DNA of 64,000 bases, taken from positions 1,097,501 to 1,161,500 of the forward strand of contig OY997653.1 of NCBI GenBank assembly GCA_963921795.1. The letters run 5' to 3'. How positions within the stretch are numbered: position 1 is the first letter of the stretch; every line of letters begins with the position of its first letter. Under the pieces are notes generated by a model. That model did no database searches. It was not told the origin of the DNA and saw only the letters and a program-made list of their open reading frames with translations. Shown here piece after piece: positions 21,868-32,647 of the stretch. The DNA is from Nannobrachium achirus (taxonomy: Eukaryota > Chordata > Actinopteri > Myctophiformes > Myctophidae). The translations under genes were made by a program, and so were the position numbers.

Positions 21868-22317
21868 CTAGTCCTTTAATTTGAGATTTAAATCATACAC
21901 CTTGGAAGACACAGTCTTCTTTGCAACCAGCTCCAGAAATATCTTCTGGAAGACCTCGAACGTGAACTTCAACGGCTTCGGGAAACTGTGTTCCAACGAG
22001 TACATGAGGCCCATCAGGCATGTACATGCCGTTGCTACATCAGGGACGAAGAGGACCTCTGTTCCCTCGATGGCGATACCCGCCCCTTTGTCTCGACCAT
22101 CGGCGCCCCGGCTGACAACAAAGATTTTCAGAACCATCTTAGCGATGGCCTCCTGGACCTCGGCAGCATCGTTGTCAACCACTTCCTGGAAGGGCCTAGG
22201 CTGTCTGTTGACTGCACTCTGGAATAAATACCCCAAACCGGGCTGTGAAGAGCACTTCGGTGCTGTGCTGCTCCTCCAGAGTGCCAAATGGTCAGCCGCC
22301 TCTGTTGGTCCTGGCAT
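21868..22317 (-). pseudogene. C-terminal part of a multicopy fish protein (often labelled SAMD3-like)
   Basis: The open minus frame of 149 codons reads PGLGYLFQSAVNRQPRPFQE, VQEAIAKMVLKIFVVSRGAD, GIAIEGTEVLFVPDVATACT, then MYSLEHSFPKPLKFTFEVFQ and KIFLELVAKKTVSSKVYDL before the stop. The pattern I-x-x-M-x-x-x-I-F-V-V, GI-x-IEG-x-x-VL, F-x-L-x-Y-x-FEVFQK is, from memory, the C-terminal end of abundant fish proteins annotated as SAMD3-like, of unknown function. There is no SAM domain or start here. A second copy at 39751-40173 has lost its C-terminal part, and a third piece is at 17527-17644. It could be a live 3' exon or a relic of a mobile gene. Confidence 0.5.
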
Positions 22318-23005
22318 GAATTCGGAGGGGTCTTACACCTGATGGCACCCACCCTCGGCCAGTGCATTTGGTATCCCCCTGCCTTAAGCAAATAAAGAGT
22401 TGAATTACCTTTTTGTAAAAGATAATATTGGCGCAGTATGGCAACAGTATAGGCATGGCAGGCCAAGCTAAGGCAACTACATAGTATAATGGGCTAAACT
22501 CTTCTGCCAAACTTGCCAAGTTCAAATTAATACCCCTGGGAGACCCCTGCCTCGAGAACAGAGACAGAACCTGTGGTGAACATCACAGAGAAATCATGTC
22601 CCATGGGACATCAAGCTGATTTCCAGGCCCTCCAAAGTTGTCCAAGTGGAACAGACTCGGGGTGTAGTCGCAGTAACAGCAATCCTGTCTGAAGACAGGA
22701 TTGCCACTGTGTTAAACTACAATTCCGGTCGTGGACATACCTCAGTAAGGCACCAGATGGCAAAACACATCCGTTGATCGAAGAGTATAGGGCAGTGATT
22801 CTGAGACTCCCCTAGGGGTCCTTGGGGGGGGGGGTTTCAGGGGGTCCCCAGCAATAAGTTAAGTGGTGAGACAGCGTCAAAGGAGGAGAGGCAGGATTTT
22901 ATAAACGTCCTGGGCTCCACCTTCACTCCCGGCACCACCGCCACAGACTCCACTTCCATCACCACATCCATATTTTCTACCCCCTCCTTGGGGGGTTGGT
23001 CGGCG
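22318..23005. repeat. Remainder of unit Z, copy 0
   Basis: Matches 40174-40835 closely: GCACCCACCCTCGGCCAGTG, CATGTCCCATGGGACATC, then GGGGTCCTTGGGGGG and ACCCCCTCCTTGGGGGG. The minus strand near 22850-23000 has a coding-like frame (EGVENMDVVMEVESVAVVPG). The segment stops at 23005 where the inverted-repeat block begins. Confidence 0.7.
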
Positions 23006-24425
23006 CAAGTTATCATCCCATAGATTGGGATAAAATCAGCAGCACATCATCCCATAGCTATGGCCGGTTTGGGCCCAAACGGCCCAGCTAGTTGGGGCGT
23101 TGGATCGTTTATTAGCCTTTCCTAAGGCTGATAGAATGTGCTGTTTGGGGCAGATCAGCCTTCCTTATGGACAATGCGGTCACGTGACCGAAATTTCATC
23201 ATGTTGGCGGTGGTTCGATTCTACTTGATTTTCTGAAATGATTCCCCCCCCCCTTTTTAATCCCAAAAGCTTTCCTGTGGCATTTTCGTGCCGATGTCTT
23301 TATTAGTATCAATAAGAATCTAACCCAAACGTTTTATAACCACAAATGTGACGTGGTTAAATTCCTCTGGGTGATTCCCGCACCGCCCCACGGGATCAAT
23401 AAAGGAATCTAAATATCAATCAGTCAATTCTGTACAACACGTCTTTTTAATATACTTTTTTTTTTTTATCGTTTTCGTACTTGTCAGCGTGTATTATGAC
23501 ATTCCTGATTTAATTTCCAAGGGACTGATAGTGTAGCGGTTAGTTCTGGTGGCTATAAGGCCATCTACTTCTTACCAAATGCAAATGATGAAGTGGGTTC
23601 GAATCCAGGAGGGGAAAGACTATGTGCGGTCATTTAATGATTTGAGCTCACACGGATTATGTCTTTTCTTCAATTGAAGATTATTATTTTTATAATGTCA
23701 GTCCAAACCATTATTTATTAATTAATAACTTTTATTCTCAATTTACCATATTGTTAAATGGTGCATTGATCTACTATTAGTGAGCTTGTAGATCAGCTAT
23801 TTTTGGGCAAATAGATTTGGTAGAGAGTGAAAAAAGTATCAAGTACGTATATTATTGCGACCGTCAGGTTACTATCAAAACCTCCACCGGCTGTCTGTCT
23901 GTCCGTCCGTCAGTCCGTCCACCAGTCTGTCACGTCACGTCACGTCACGTCACGTCACGTCACGTCACGTCACACTTTTGCCCTACTCATATCTCCGCTA
24001 TCGTTGCCCCTATCCAAGTGAAATTTTACACACACACTCCTTGCCTGCCAAAACACAACCTTCAGGACCCCCGGACCTCCACGGACCCCCAGGGACCCCC
24101 TGCCACCGCCGCCAAATAGTGCAAACATGACCAAATCGATCAACGATACAGAGAATATTAGAGAAGACGATGAGAACCATGTAGAGTCAATTGTTGTGAC
24201 CGTCAGGTCACAGTTACTATCAAAACCTCCACCGCCTGTCTGTCCGTCCGTCCGTCCGTCATTCTGTCTGTCTGTAACGTCACGTCACGTCACACTTTTG
24301 CCCTACTCATATCTCCGCCATCGTTGCCCCTATCCATGTGAAATTTTACACACACTCTCCTTGTCTGCCAATCCACAACCTCCACCCCTCCAGGAACCCC
24401 CGGAGCTCCAGGGACCCCCAGGGAC
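23006..24425 (+). repeat. Left arm of the inverted-repeat block
   Basis: In order: TTATCATCCCATAG repeats, GGCCGGTTTGGGCCCAAACG, a tRNA-like SINE head (23520-23640), a hairpin-repeat half at 23781-23805, and two units of the CCGTCAGGT family (about 23868-24120 and 24198-24425). Each of these units has (CCGT)n, (ACGTC)n, then TCATATCTCCGC and GACCCCC-rich DNA. Confidence 0.8.
23520..23640 (+). repeat. tRNA-like SINE head
   Basis: The A box TAGTGTAGCGGTTA and B box GGGTTCGAATCC are near-perfect. The stretch between them is longer than in a normal tRNA, and the ends do not pair as an acceptor stem (GGGACTG against AGGAGGG). It is therefore a SINE or tRNA pseudogene. The inverted copy in the right arm is at 33915-34055, with the B box altered to AGATTCCAAACC orientation. 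Confidence 0.65.
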
Positions 24426-25789
24426 GTTATAGTTAGGGTTAGGGTTAGGTAATAGGGTCTTTTCTAACAACCGGGCAGTGCCCGTCTGCCCGATTATTGA
24501 TCCGTAAGGCTGATAGGGACGTACCACATATCAAATGAAAGGTAATGAGGAGCTATGAATATAGGACTTGGTTGCAAATGGCTCCGCCCCTTCCTGTGGA
24601 CGCAACGCCCCTAAAAAGGTGCGCTGAATCTGAATATACAGGTTTTATTTCAATCGAGTAACAGGAAGTGACTCAAATAGCCAGTTCCTGGTGTGTTTTA
24701 GGTAGTTCCGGGTCAGTAGGTGTTCCGATATATTTTTTTATCAAAACTACACCTAATTTTAAGCCTCAGGTCGACACTCAGTAAACCAATATTTCTATTG
24801 TGATTTTATAGTAATTAAATGAATGCTAACCCTAGCGTCGCACAGGGAATGTCGCACAGAAACGAAACACATATCAAAGCGTGCGTCTCAATGCGCTCTA
24901 AAACATACTAAAAAATGAGCCCATGAGATGCATCGGTAAGCGACCCAACACTAACCCTAGTTAGCCTAGGGTTAGCCTTTTAGCCTTAATAACTCAAAGA
25001 CGATAAAACCTCAGAACTCGGTTCTGAGATATGTTGTAGTGCTCTCCGAGACGAACATTTTGTTATCTCAAATGTTCCTCTACGGCCCTCTTTTCCCTGG
25101 GATTTACAATTTCACAAGGCTCATAGAGTGTATACCACTTAGAGCTTCACAGGAGTGTTTGTGCGAGGAGAGTTATATAGGCTGATGGAGTCAGTGTGTT
25201 CACACTGATGAACACACTGACTCCGTACGTTCCTGTACGGAGTAAAACGTACCCCTAGTTGGAATTAGGGTTAGCCCCCTAGGGGTCGCTCACCTTGTAA
25301 TCATATTGTCAACCAACTAAGTCTTCATCATCATAATATGTAAGATGATGGTCATCCAGCTAGTAGCTCTCAGAGCTTTTCTGCAGGCTTGTCTCCAAAG
25401 TAACACATACACAAAGGTGCCCTAAACTCCTAAACTCCAGTCTATGCAGGTTATCATGTTAGCACTATGGTGACAAGATATCTTAAACATAATCATAATT
25501 CACTGCTCTGACGTTATTTTATGGCCACCTTTGTAACCAGGTGTGTGACTAACACCAACACAGACAACATGCATTCCACTGCAATTCCAACTTAAAAACA
25601 TCTGTGTTTCTCTTTCAATTGTGGATAAAAAAGGGCCTTCATTTTACATGGTCTAACCCTGTGAAACCTGACCCATGAAGGACAAGTCAGAAAATTCCAA
25701 TTTTTTGAATTTGAACACTTTATTAGGCCCTAAAACAAAATTCAAAAAAGTTTTTTTCAAAAAACCTGCATTTATATGATTTTTTTTAT
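24426..25789. other. Cryptic non-coding repeats
   Basis: Starts with a short TTAGGG-type run at 24431-24452. It then holds GTGCCCGTCTGCCCGATTAT, CCCGTAAGGCTGATAGGGAC-like phrases and a small hairpin GGAGTCAGTGTGTTC...ACACACTGACTCC at 25188-25225. No open frame of weight. It resembles the other cryptic repeat modules of the window. Confidence 0.4.
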
Positions 25790-26866
25790 TGTATCACATT
25801 TGATACAATAGGGTTATACAAGTCGGGATTGAGCTATTTCACAATTTATTTTTCAAACACTTATTACACTAGTACACTATTACACTTATTACCCTTATTA
25901 CACTATTTCACTTATTGCGCTATTACACTATTTCACTTACTGGGCCATTACACTATTACACTTATTACACTATTACACTTATTGTGCTATTACACTTATT
26001 ACACCTAGACACTGTTACACTATTGCACTTATTACAAACCAAAAACTATGCACATGTCCTCCCTGTCATCTACCATGTCCACCCTGTCATGAACCATGTC
26101 CACCCTGTCATGAACCATGTCCACCCTGTCATGATGTCCATTATCCTAAGAAAGAAATGTATTTATTTATTTATTTGGTTGAATGTTACACAAAAATAAA
26201 ATAAAAAATGATGGCTGAAAGCCAAAGAATTTGATTTAGCTTACCTCACAATGATAACAAAAATTGTCTAGAACATAGTGGATATTGCACCAATATCAGC
26301 TGTACAATGATAACATTATATTGCATTAGTATTACAGAAAAATAAGCTATCACTATATATCAAATTTATAACTGTAATATGATTATTCAAATCACCAAAG
26401 TATAGTGGATAATGAACTTTAGTAGGAATGAGCACAATTACAAATGCCACCATGATTATGTTGAGGTTGAGGTAAATGCAGAGTCCTGTTGTATCAAATA
26501 TGATACATACGTTATACATTACGGTAAACAACAAACTAAAATGCTAAATTTTGAAAACTCCTTAGTTCATTCAAGTTATGCAACCCTTATTTCGAAATAT
26601 TAGGACAGATATACAAGGAAACCCTACCAGAACATCCTCCAAAGCAAAATGTTTGGCCTGTGCAGTCAGCTGTTGCTAATTAGTTGGTGGCAGGCTTTCT
26701 GGGTCATACCATCTGAGCCTCTGTAAGTGCTTGCAGTGCAAATGGTATGGTCCAGGTGCATTCTGGGATGTATCAGATATGATACAACAGGGTTTTGTAC
26801 CAATTATTGGTTACACTGACCCTATATTGCATAATTTAAATGGTGTATCATATATGATACGTACGG
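25786..26866. repeat. Four palindromes TGTATCA-N4-TGATACA and tandem repeats
   Basis: TGTATCA, four bases, TGATACA occurs at about 25792, 26489, 26769 and 26845. Between them are a TTACACTATTAC-type simple repeat at 25860-26030 and three copies of a 21 bp unit (CCATGTCCACCCTGTCATGAA) at 26071-26135. No coding capacity was recognised. The dyads could be subterminal binding sites of an unidentified DNA transposon. Confidence 0.6.
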
Positions 26867-26917
26867 CGAAATATTAAAATGGAAACATTAAATTATGAAT
26901 CATTAAATCCCTCTAAA

Positions 26918-27105
26918 ATCAGTGGTTCTCAAACTTTTTCATGTCAAGGACACCCAAAAACCTACATTTGGCCGCAGACCCCCCTCTCAACATATGTTGA
27001 GTTACATGTTTGCTTTGAAAAATATATATTCAAATATTTGCAAAAGAATTCACGATTTTACAAAAATAGCAGATCTACAAGCTCACATATCTGTACAATC
27101 AAATG
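26918..27105 (+). mobile_element. hAT-type MITE with hairpin-repeat half
   Basis: Begins CAGTGGTTCTCAAACTTTTT at 26921, then GGACACCCAAAAACC and GGCCGCAGACCCCC, and ends with AAAAATAGCAGATCTACAAG at 27061. It is the same family as 4490-4720 and 34880-35040. Confidence 0.65.
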
Positions 27106-27189
27106 ATTGCTTCAATAGATAATGTATAGAATAATTCCAGCTCATAATGTTTTAAATGTATAAGAACAGTAAGGTTCAGGATTGGCTAC

Positions 27190-27811
27190 CTTCAGAGGGT
27201 TGAGTGCTCTTGGGTGATGTTCCAACGGAGGCAGAGAGGCCAGCTCCAGACGTACCGGTGTTGTCCATCTCATTGGGAGCGCTCCCCACTGCCTCCCCTC
27301 TTCTGGCTGAGGAAGAGGAGGTGGGCAAAAAAAGGTCTTCGGCTGTTGGAGAATGTACCGTCTCCCCCTTTCTACCCTCGTCTCCTTGGGACATACTGTG
27401 CTGGGAGGCATCATCGGTCAGGGCAGTTGCTTGGGCCAGCGGGTGCTGGGACAGGGACCCAGGTTCAGAGGCCTGCGAAGTGTGACCCTGGGGTAGAAAG
27501 TGAAATCTCTCCATATCTGGAGATGCTCTGGAGGAAAGAAAGAGTAAAGGAAAGAAGAAAGAATAAATATTGTTTTGTAATGTGTATTCTATAATAACAT
27601 ATTAATAACAATCAGTATAATCAATTCCTTGAATTCTGAGACAGATTAGGGTTATTAAGACCATCTGTTTTGTTATATAATGAGAAACAGTAGTTCACCT
27701 TAAAGGAGCAAAGTCCATGTTGCTTTGATGGAACAGAGAATATTCTGTGATGTTCTGTAGCACTCCAGAGGTTGATGGCAACAGAGGAAGAACTGGTGAC
27801 ATGTGGCTGTC
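27190..27811 (-). CDS. alms1: ALMS1 N-terminal region, two exons (isolated fragment)
   Basis: Exon A is 27699-27811 and exon B 27190-27527, on the minus strand. The intron is GT-AG (GTGAAC...CTCCAG), phase 2, and exon B ends at GTAGCC in phase 1. The joined reading is QDSHMSPVLPLLPSTSG, YSLFHQSNMDFAPLRASPDM, then SLSQHPLAQATAL. Human ALMS1, recalled from memory, has QDSFASPDLPLL, SLFHQSELSFAPLRGIPDK and SVSQHPL in the same order. ALMS1 is a large centrosome and basal-body protein. Only about 150 residues are present. No exon 1-type sequence and no large exon 8 (several kb in human) exist on this strand in the window. The exon A acceptor (GCGTTTCAG) has a weak pyrimidine tract, and a repeat begins about 15 bp upstream, so exon A may be cut. 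It is either part of a gene with huge introns or a captured, isolated fragment. I favour the latter. Confidence 0.7.
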
Positions 27812-27825
27812 CTGAAACGCTAATC

Positions 27826-29290
27826 TATCTATAAATGCGACAAATCTCTGTCTGTCTGTCTGTTTGTTTGTTTGTAATCCGCGTATCTCGAGAACCGTTC
27901 GTCCCACCGGCTTCAGATTCGGCACGCGCGTTCCCCGCCGCCGCGCGGAGTGCAGTGCCGGGCCTCGACCCGACCCGACTCGCGGTTTTCCGAAACCGGC
28001 GCGAAACGTTCGGAATCTCCTTATGCGGAGCTGATTGTTGACATCAGGCTGCTCCGGAGGAAATCGGCGCAAGCGCTGAGTCATTGTGACATCACTTCAT
28101 AAAAGGCTCTGACATCACGTACGCCACATGAGTCAACACAAAATCTCTGTGAATGTGTATGTATGTATGTAATCCGCGTATCTCGAGAACCATTCTTCCC
28201 ACCGGCACGCGCGTTCTCCAGATATGGGCATAAAGTCTGACATCAGAGTTTTCTGCAACCGGTACTGTGTGTGCAGAGATCTTCATATATGGGCATAAGT
28301 GGACAAAGACAAACAGATGGTCAAAACGGGTCCTATGACAGGTATATTGGGGTTTGCATTAAAGGGTGGGGCATTCATGGGGTTTGCATTAAAGGGTGGG
28401 GCATTCATTCCCTATTTCAAATTCGGCACGTGCGTTCCCCACCGCAGCAGGTAGTGCAGTGCTCGGCCTCGACCCGACCCGACCCGATACACGATTTTCT
28501 GGAACCAGCACGAAAGGTTCGGATTCTGATGTCTGACATCAGGATTTTCCGGAACTGGCACTGTGTCTGCATAGATCTCCATATATGGGCATAAAGTGGA
28601 CGCAGACAGACAGATACAGATATCTCCATATATGGGCATAAATGGACACAGGCAAACAGATGGTCAAAACGGGTCCTATGACAACAGCTCCATCTGTTTG
28701 TCTGTGTCCCTTTATTCCCATTATGGAGATCTCTGTATCTGTCTGTGCCTCCGACTGTGTTGCAGACACAGTGCCGGTTCCCCCTTTAATGCAAACCCCA
28801 TTATACCTGTTGTCATAGGACCCGTTTTGACCATCTGTTTGAATAAGCGACAGAAATCTCATATATGGGCATAAAATGGACGCAGATAAACAGATATCTC
28901 CATATATGGCATATATGGGCATACAATGGATGCAGAATCACAAAGATCTCCATATACGGGCATAAAAGGGACACAGACAGACAGATACAGAGATCTCCAT
29001 ATATGGGCATAAAATGGACGCAGATAGACAGATATCTCCATATATGGGCATATATGGGCATAAAATGGACCCAGAACTATAACTGCAGTGATCTCCATAT
29101 ATGGACATAAAATGGACACCGACAGACAGACAGATACAGATATCTCCATATATGGGCATAAATGGACACAGGCAGACAAATGGTCAAAACGGGTCCTATG
29201 AAAACAGGTATAATGGGGTTTGCATTAAAGGGCGGGGCATTCATTCCCTATTTACATTGTTCCGAGTTGGCCAGGTCGCCGACTAGACGC
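27826..29290. repeat. Cryptic repeat array: GTAATCCGCGTATCTCGAGAAC and CCATATATGGGCATAAA units
   Basis: 27838-28090 and 28140-28260 begin with TCTGTCTG or TATGTATG runs and then CCGCGTATCTCGAGAACC. From 28270 to 29250 a unit of ATCTCCATATATGGGCATAA, ATGGACGCAG, then ACAGACAGATA recurs about ten times in both orientations, with GGTCAAAACGGGTCCTATGA and GGTTTGCATTAAAGGG interspersed. CCATATATGG is itself palindromic. Overlapping open frames (PYMEISVSVC) are repeat artefacts. A single unit also occurs near 43720. Confidence 0.65.
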
Positions 29291-29990
29291 TGGGCCGCCC
29301 GAAGGGCCCTCTAGAACTCGAGCTATACCTTCTAGAAGTGTTAGAAACGGACCGAAAGATTTTCACACAACGGGACCAGCACCAACGGACTTGGCGTCAA
29401 AAAGTAAGTCGGAATAAGTGTCTTTTATCCGACAACATTTTTAATCATGTTTGTGGCTTGCGAATTTCGTGTCTTTTTCGCAAACGGAAAGGGTTAAAAT
29501 TGTCAGAGAGACACGAAACCAATTCCATTGGATCGGGCATCCTTCAAATATGAAAAGTGTGTCCTGCAGGAAACAGAGATTTTTCTTTATTTTTTTATTG
29601 ATTTTACGGACAAAACTCCCGGTTAGAGTGTCTTTGTCGCAATTTTAAAGGGTTTAAAGTGTCGGAGAGACACGAAACCAATTCCATTGGATCGGCCATC
29701 CTTCAAATATGAAAAGTGTGTCCTGCCTGAAACAGAAGGATTTTTTTTGAATTTTTTATTGATTTTAAGGACAGAAGGCCCGTTTTGAATCCTTAAACAA
29801 CCTTTTTGCTTGACCTTTCGAGTTAGGAGTGTCGTAGAGAGACAAGACCGGGTTCATTGGATTCAACGTCAAAAAGTGAGTCAGAATAAGTGTCTTTCAT
29901 CTGGAAAAAGGTTTAATTCTGCTTACGCAGTTGAAATAGGGGCTTTTTTAGACCCCGAAATCGTGATTTTACCCCTTTGATCATAAAAAA
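29291..29990 (+). repeat. Tandem repeat, about 190-200 bp units
   Basis: Units contain GAGAGACACGAAACCAATTC, CATTGGATCG, ATCCTTCAAATATGAAAAGT and GTGTCCTGC, seen at about 29503 and 29663, with diverged units at 29370 and 29830 (GTAGAGAGACAAGACC). Non-coding as far as visible. Confidence 0.6.
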
Positions 29991-30136
29991 GCAAATGAAA
30001 CTCTAGGTCAGGATTTGCAATGAGACCCTATGTGGAAGCTGGTTCAAATCTGGTGCTGTTGCATTGTTTGAAGGAAGCCAAACCGAAATAGGTTTTACTC
30101 TTATGTACCTGTACATCAGTGGTCATTCGGTAATTT

Positions 30137-30941
30137 ATTTGGTCCCTGGGGGTCCCTGGAGCTCCGGGGGTCCTTGGAGGGGTGGAGGCTGTGGATTGGC
30201 AGGCAAGGAGTGTGTGTGCAAAGTGTGGCATGGATAGGGGCAACGGTGGTGGAGATATGAGTAGGGCAAAAGTGTGACGTGACGTCAAGTGACGTGACGG
30301 ACGGACGGACGGACGGACGGACAGGCGGTGGAGGTTTTGATAGTAACTGTGACCTGACGGTCACAACAATTGACTCTACATGGTTCTCATCGTCTTCTCT
30401 AATATTCTCTGTATCGTTGATCGATTTGGTCATGTTTGCACTATTTGGCGGCGGTGGCAGGGGGTTCCTGGGGGTCCCTGGGGGTCCGTGGAGGTCCGGG
30501 GGTCCTGAAGGTTGTGGTTTGGCAGGCAAGGAGTGTGTGTGTAAAATTTCACATGGATAGGGGCAACGATGGCGGAGATATGAGTAGGGTAAAAGTGTTT
30601 CGTGACGTGATGTGACGTGACGTGACAGACTGGTGGACGGACTGACGGACGGACAGACAGCCGGTGGAGGTTTTGATAGTAACCTGACGGTCGCAATAAT
30701 ATACGTACTTGATACTTTTTTCACTCTCTACCAAATCTATTTGCCAAAAATAGCTGATCTACAAGCTCACAGATAGTAGATCAATGCACCATTTAACAAT
30801 ATGGTAAATTGAGAATAAAAGTTATTAAGCCTTAAGCCTATCCTATAATTATGACCAACCGTTAACTAACACTAAAGTACGATTTGTTGCTTCATAAATA
30901 ATGGTTTGGACTGACATTATAAAAATAATAATCTTCAATTG
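30137..30941 (-). repeat. Right arm of the inverted-repeat block, inner part
   Basis: Reverse complement of 23650-24425. It carries two CCGTCAGGT-family units in the opposite orientation and the hairpin half at 30747-30775. An extra piece of about 65 bp at 30830-30895 is absent from the left arm. The arm continues after the insertion at 33902. Confidence 0.8.
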
Positions 30942-31058
30942 TGTCCCAATCTCACGGAGAGCTAGTCATCTCGGGTATTGTCATTATTCCCTACAACCAA
31001 TATGACGTTTTTTATTTTTGTTCTCTCTAAAAAGATAATGCCACAACAGCATCTCATT

Positions 31059-31755
31059 GCGACCGTCAGGTCGCACTTACTATCAAAACCACCACAAAGT
31101 GTAAGTAACTCCGTCCGTCCGTCCGTCCCTCCGTCTGTCTGTCACACCTCACACGTCACACTCTTGCCCTAGTCATATCTCCGCAACCGTTGCCCCGATC
31201 CATGCCAAATTTTGCACACACGTTCCTTGCCTGCCAAACTACAACCTCCAAGGACCCCCAGAGTTCCAGGGACCCCCAGGTCCCTGGGGGACCCCCAGAT
31301 GTAAAAAATGACCAAATGTGCAAAAATGACCAAATGACCACCCCAACGGGGCTGCTCACGGGGAATTCCCGGGGACCACCGACTCCTGGTGCTCCAGAAC
31401 GGATGCAAAAGTGGTGGCGCCCCCAGTGGAGGACCCCCTCCACTGCAGCTCACATAAAATGCCGTAACTCGGGCTAGGAGCGTCCGGGAGAGCCGGGGCC
31501 GGTACCTATTCGTCCGCCAAGGCAACGCGGAGACCCCACCCCTCATTTCTCACATGCCCCTCTTCTAGCGCCACCATGAGGCCGATTCTTGCAAAACACA
31601 TTTTTGGACACTGCTCCTACAGATTTTGCCCTAAAATCACACAAATCGGTACACACTATGTCTACACGTCCCCTTACACTCAGGAACCAATGCCACTTAC
31701 AGCCCTCTTTGTGTATACATGTCACCTGACGGTCGCTTATCTCCCGATTAGGGAG
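31059..31755 (+). mobile_element. CCGTCAGGT-family element, Helentron-like layout
   Basis: The 5' end GCGACCGTCAGGT (31059-31071) is repeated inverted as ACCTGACGGTCGC at 31724-31736. After it come a few bases and a hairpin CTCCC-GATTA-GGGAG (31741-31755). The body has (CCGT)n, CATATCTCCGCAACCGTTGC, CACACACGTTCCTTGCCTGC, then ACCCCCAG-rich DNA and CGTAACTCGGGCTAGGAGC. Units at 23868, 24198, 30137 and 30400 share the 5' half. The asymmetric inverted repeat plus 3' hairpin fits Helitron2/Helentron non-autonomous elements. Its exact 3' end is not proven. Confidence 0.45.
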
Positions 31756-32367
31756 TCTTACTGGTAATATCTAGGCTACATTTCACTTAAACGCCAGAGC
31801 TTAACTCTGCATGTAAATAAGACTTTTTTTAATTAATGTGAGAGATTGGGACAATTCTGTTGGTCCTCCCAGCCATGTAGCTACAATGCATTGTTTATTT
31901 TTAATAAAGCCTCAGTTTGTCAGCCCTTTGTAGTCAAATGTGGTAAAATCGGACTCCATTACCTAGCGTTGCAACTCACAGTATTTATCCCGTTAATGTA
32001 GTGCCACGTATGTTCCAAATGAACCACGTTAAGTTGTTACAATGATTTAATCTATTATTTATTTATTTATTTATTATTACGCTGTTTCTGGCGCTTTTCC
32101 TCTTCTCGAGTTTGGAAAAAAAGGATCCGTTTCGTTTCCTGCCTGAGCCGGATGCGAGCCGAGTAGTCCTTTGTTGTCACTGCTAGCTTAGCAATGACTC
32201 AGTGTCATGATCGTAAACTATCTAGTTTTAACGTTCTAACGTTTTCTTTTTGGACAATAAAAACATTGACAGCCAAGGGGAAAAAAATCTATGAAGGACA
32301 CGGAATGCAATCGTTCACTCGCCGTTGGAAAATTGACTTATTAGACCATTCTGGATGAGTGGCTAAC

Positions 32368-32470
32368 GGCTAACGCTAACGTTAGCTAGCGCTAGCTGCA
32401 GGCTAACGCAGGCATGGTATACATGCCTGCGTTAGCCTGCAGCTAGCGCTAGCTAACGTTAGCGTTAGCC
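32368..32470. repeat. Perfect 49 bp palindrome with 5 bp loop
   Basis: The left arm 32368-32416 starts GGCTAACGCTAACG and the right arm 32422-32470 is its exact reverse complement; the loop is GTATA. It is built from GCTAAC/GTTAGC and GCTAGC words. Its centre lies within a few bases of the midpoint of the 30942-33901 element. Confidence 0.9.
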
Positions 32471-32647
32471 GTATACACAATTACACATGGAATAAAACGG
32501 CGACCCAACTCTATTGTTGCTCTTCTACAAGCTCACAACGCGAGGAGGTTAAGTCTGTCAGAACCATCAGATTATCCTTCTGACTGAAGTTACACAAACA
32601 CTGATTATGTTACATTTAGCACAGTTAGCAGTGTTGCGCACATAATA

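Noticed and set aside
23520-23640. A genuine tRNA gene
   Set aside because: The A and B boxes are good, but the ends do not form an acceptor stem and the spacing is too long. It is better explained as a SINE head.
24431-24452. Chromosome end or telomere fusion
   Set aside because: Only about three TTAGGG-type units are present, and similar short runs of CTAACC occur at 7160, 11930 and 20040. Too short to mean anything.
23817-24527. Long overlapping open frames with SVRPSV or TSRHVTSRHV repeats, also at 30028-30734
   Set aside because: They arise from (CCGT)n and (ACGTC)n simple repeats in the CCGTCAGGT family.
27204-27594. Plus-strand open frames over the ALMS1 exon
   Set aside because: Antisense shadows; the minus strand has splice sites and a recognisable protein.
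27190-27811. A complete alms1 gene in the window
   Set aside because: Only two exons are visible. The long central exon and the C-terminal ALMS domain are absent.
27695-28084. 129-codon minus frame joining ALMS1 exon A to upstream sequence
   Set aside because: The part beyond 27826 is a TCTGTCTG-type repeat, so the read-through is accidental.
28270-29250. CRISPR-like array of spaced repeats
   Set aside because: Units occur in both orientations with irregular spacing, and the genome is a fish. There are no unique spacers of constant length.
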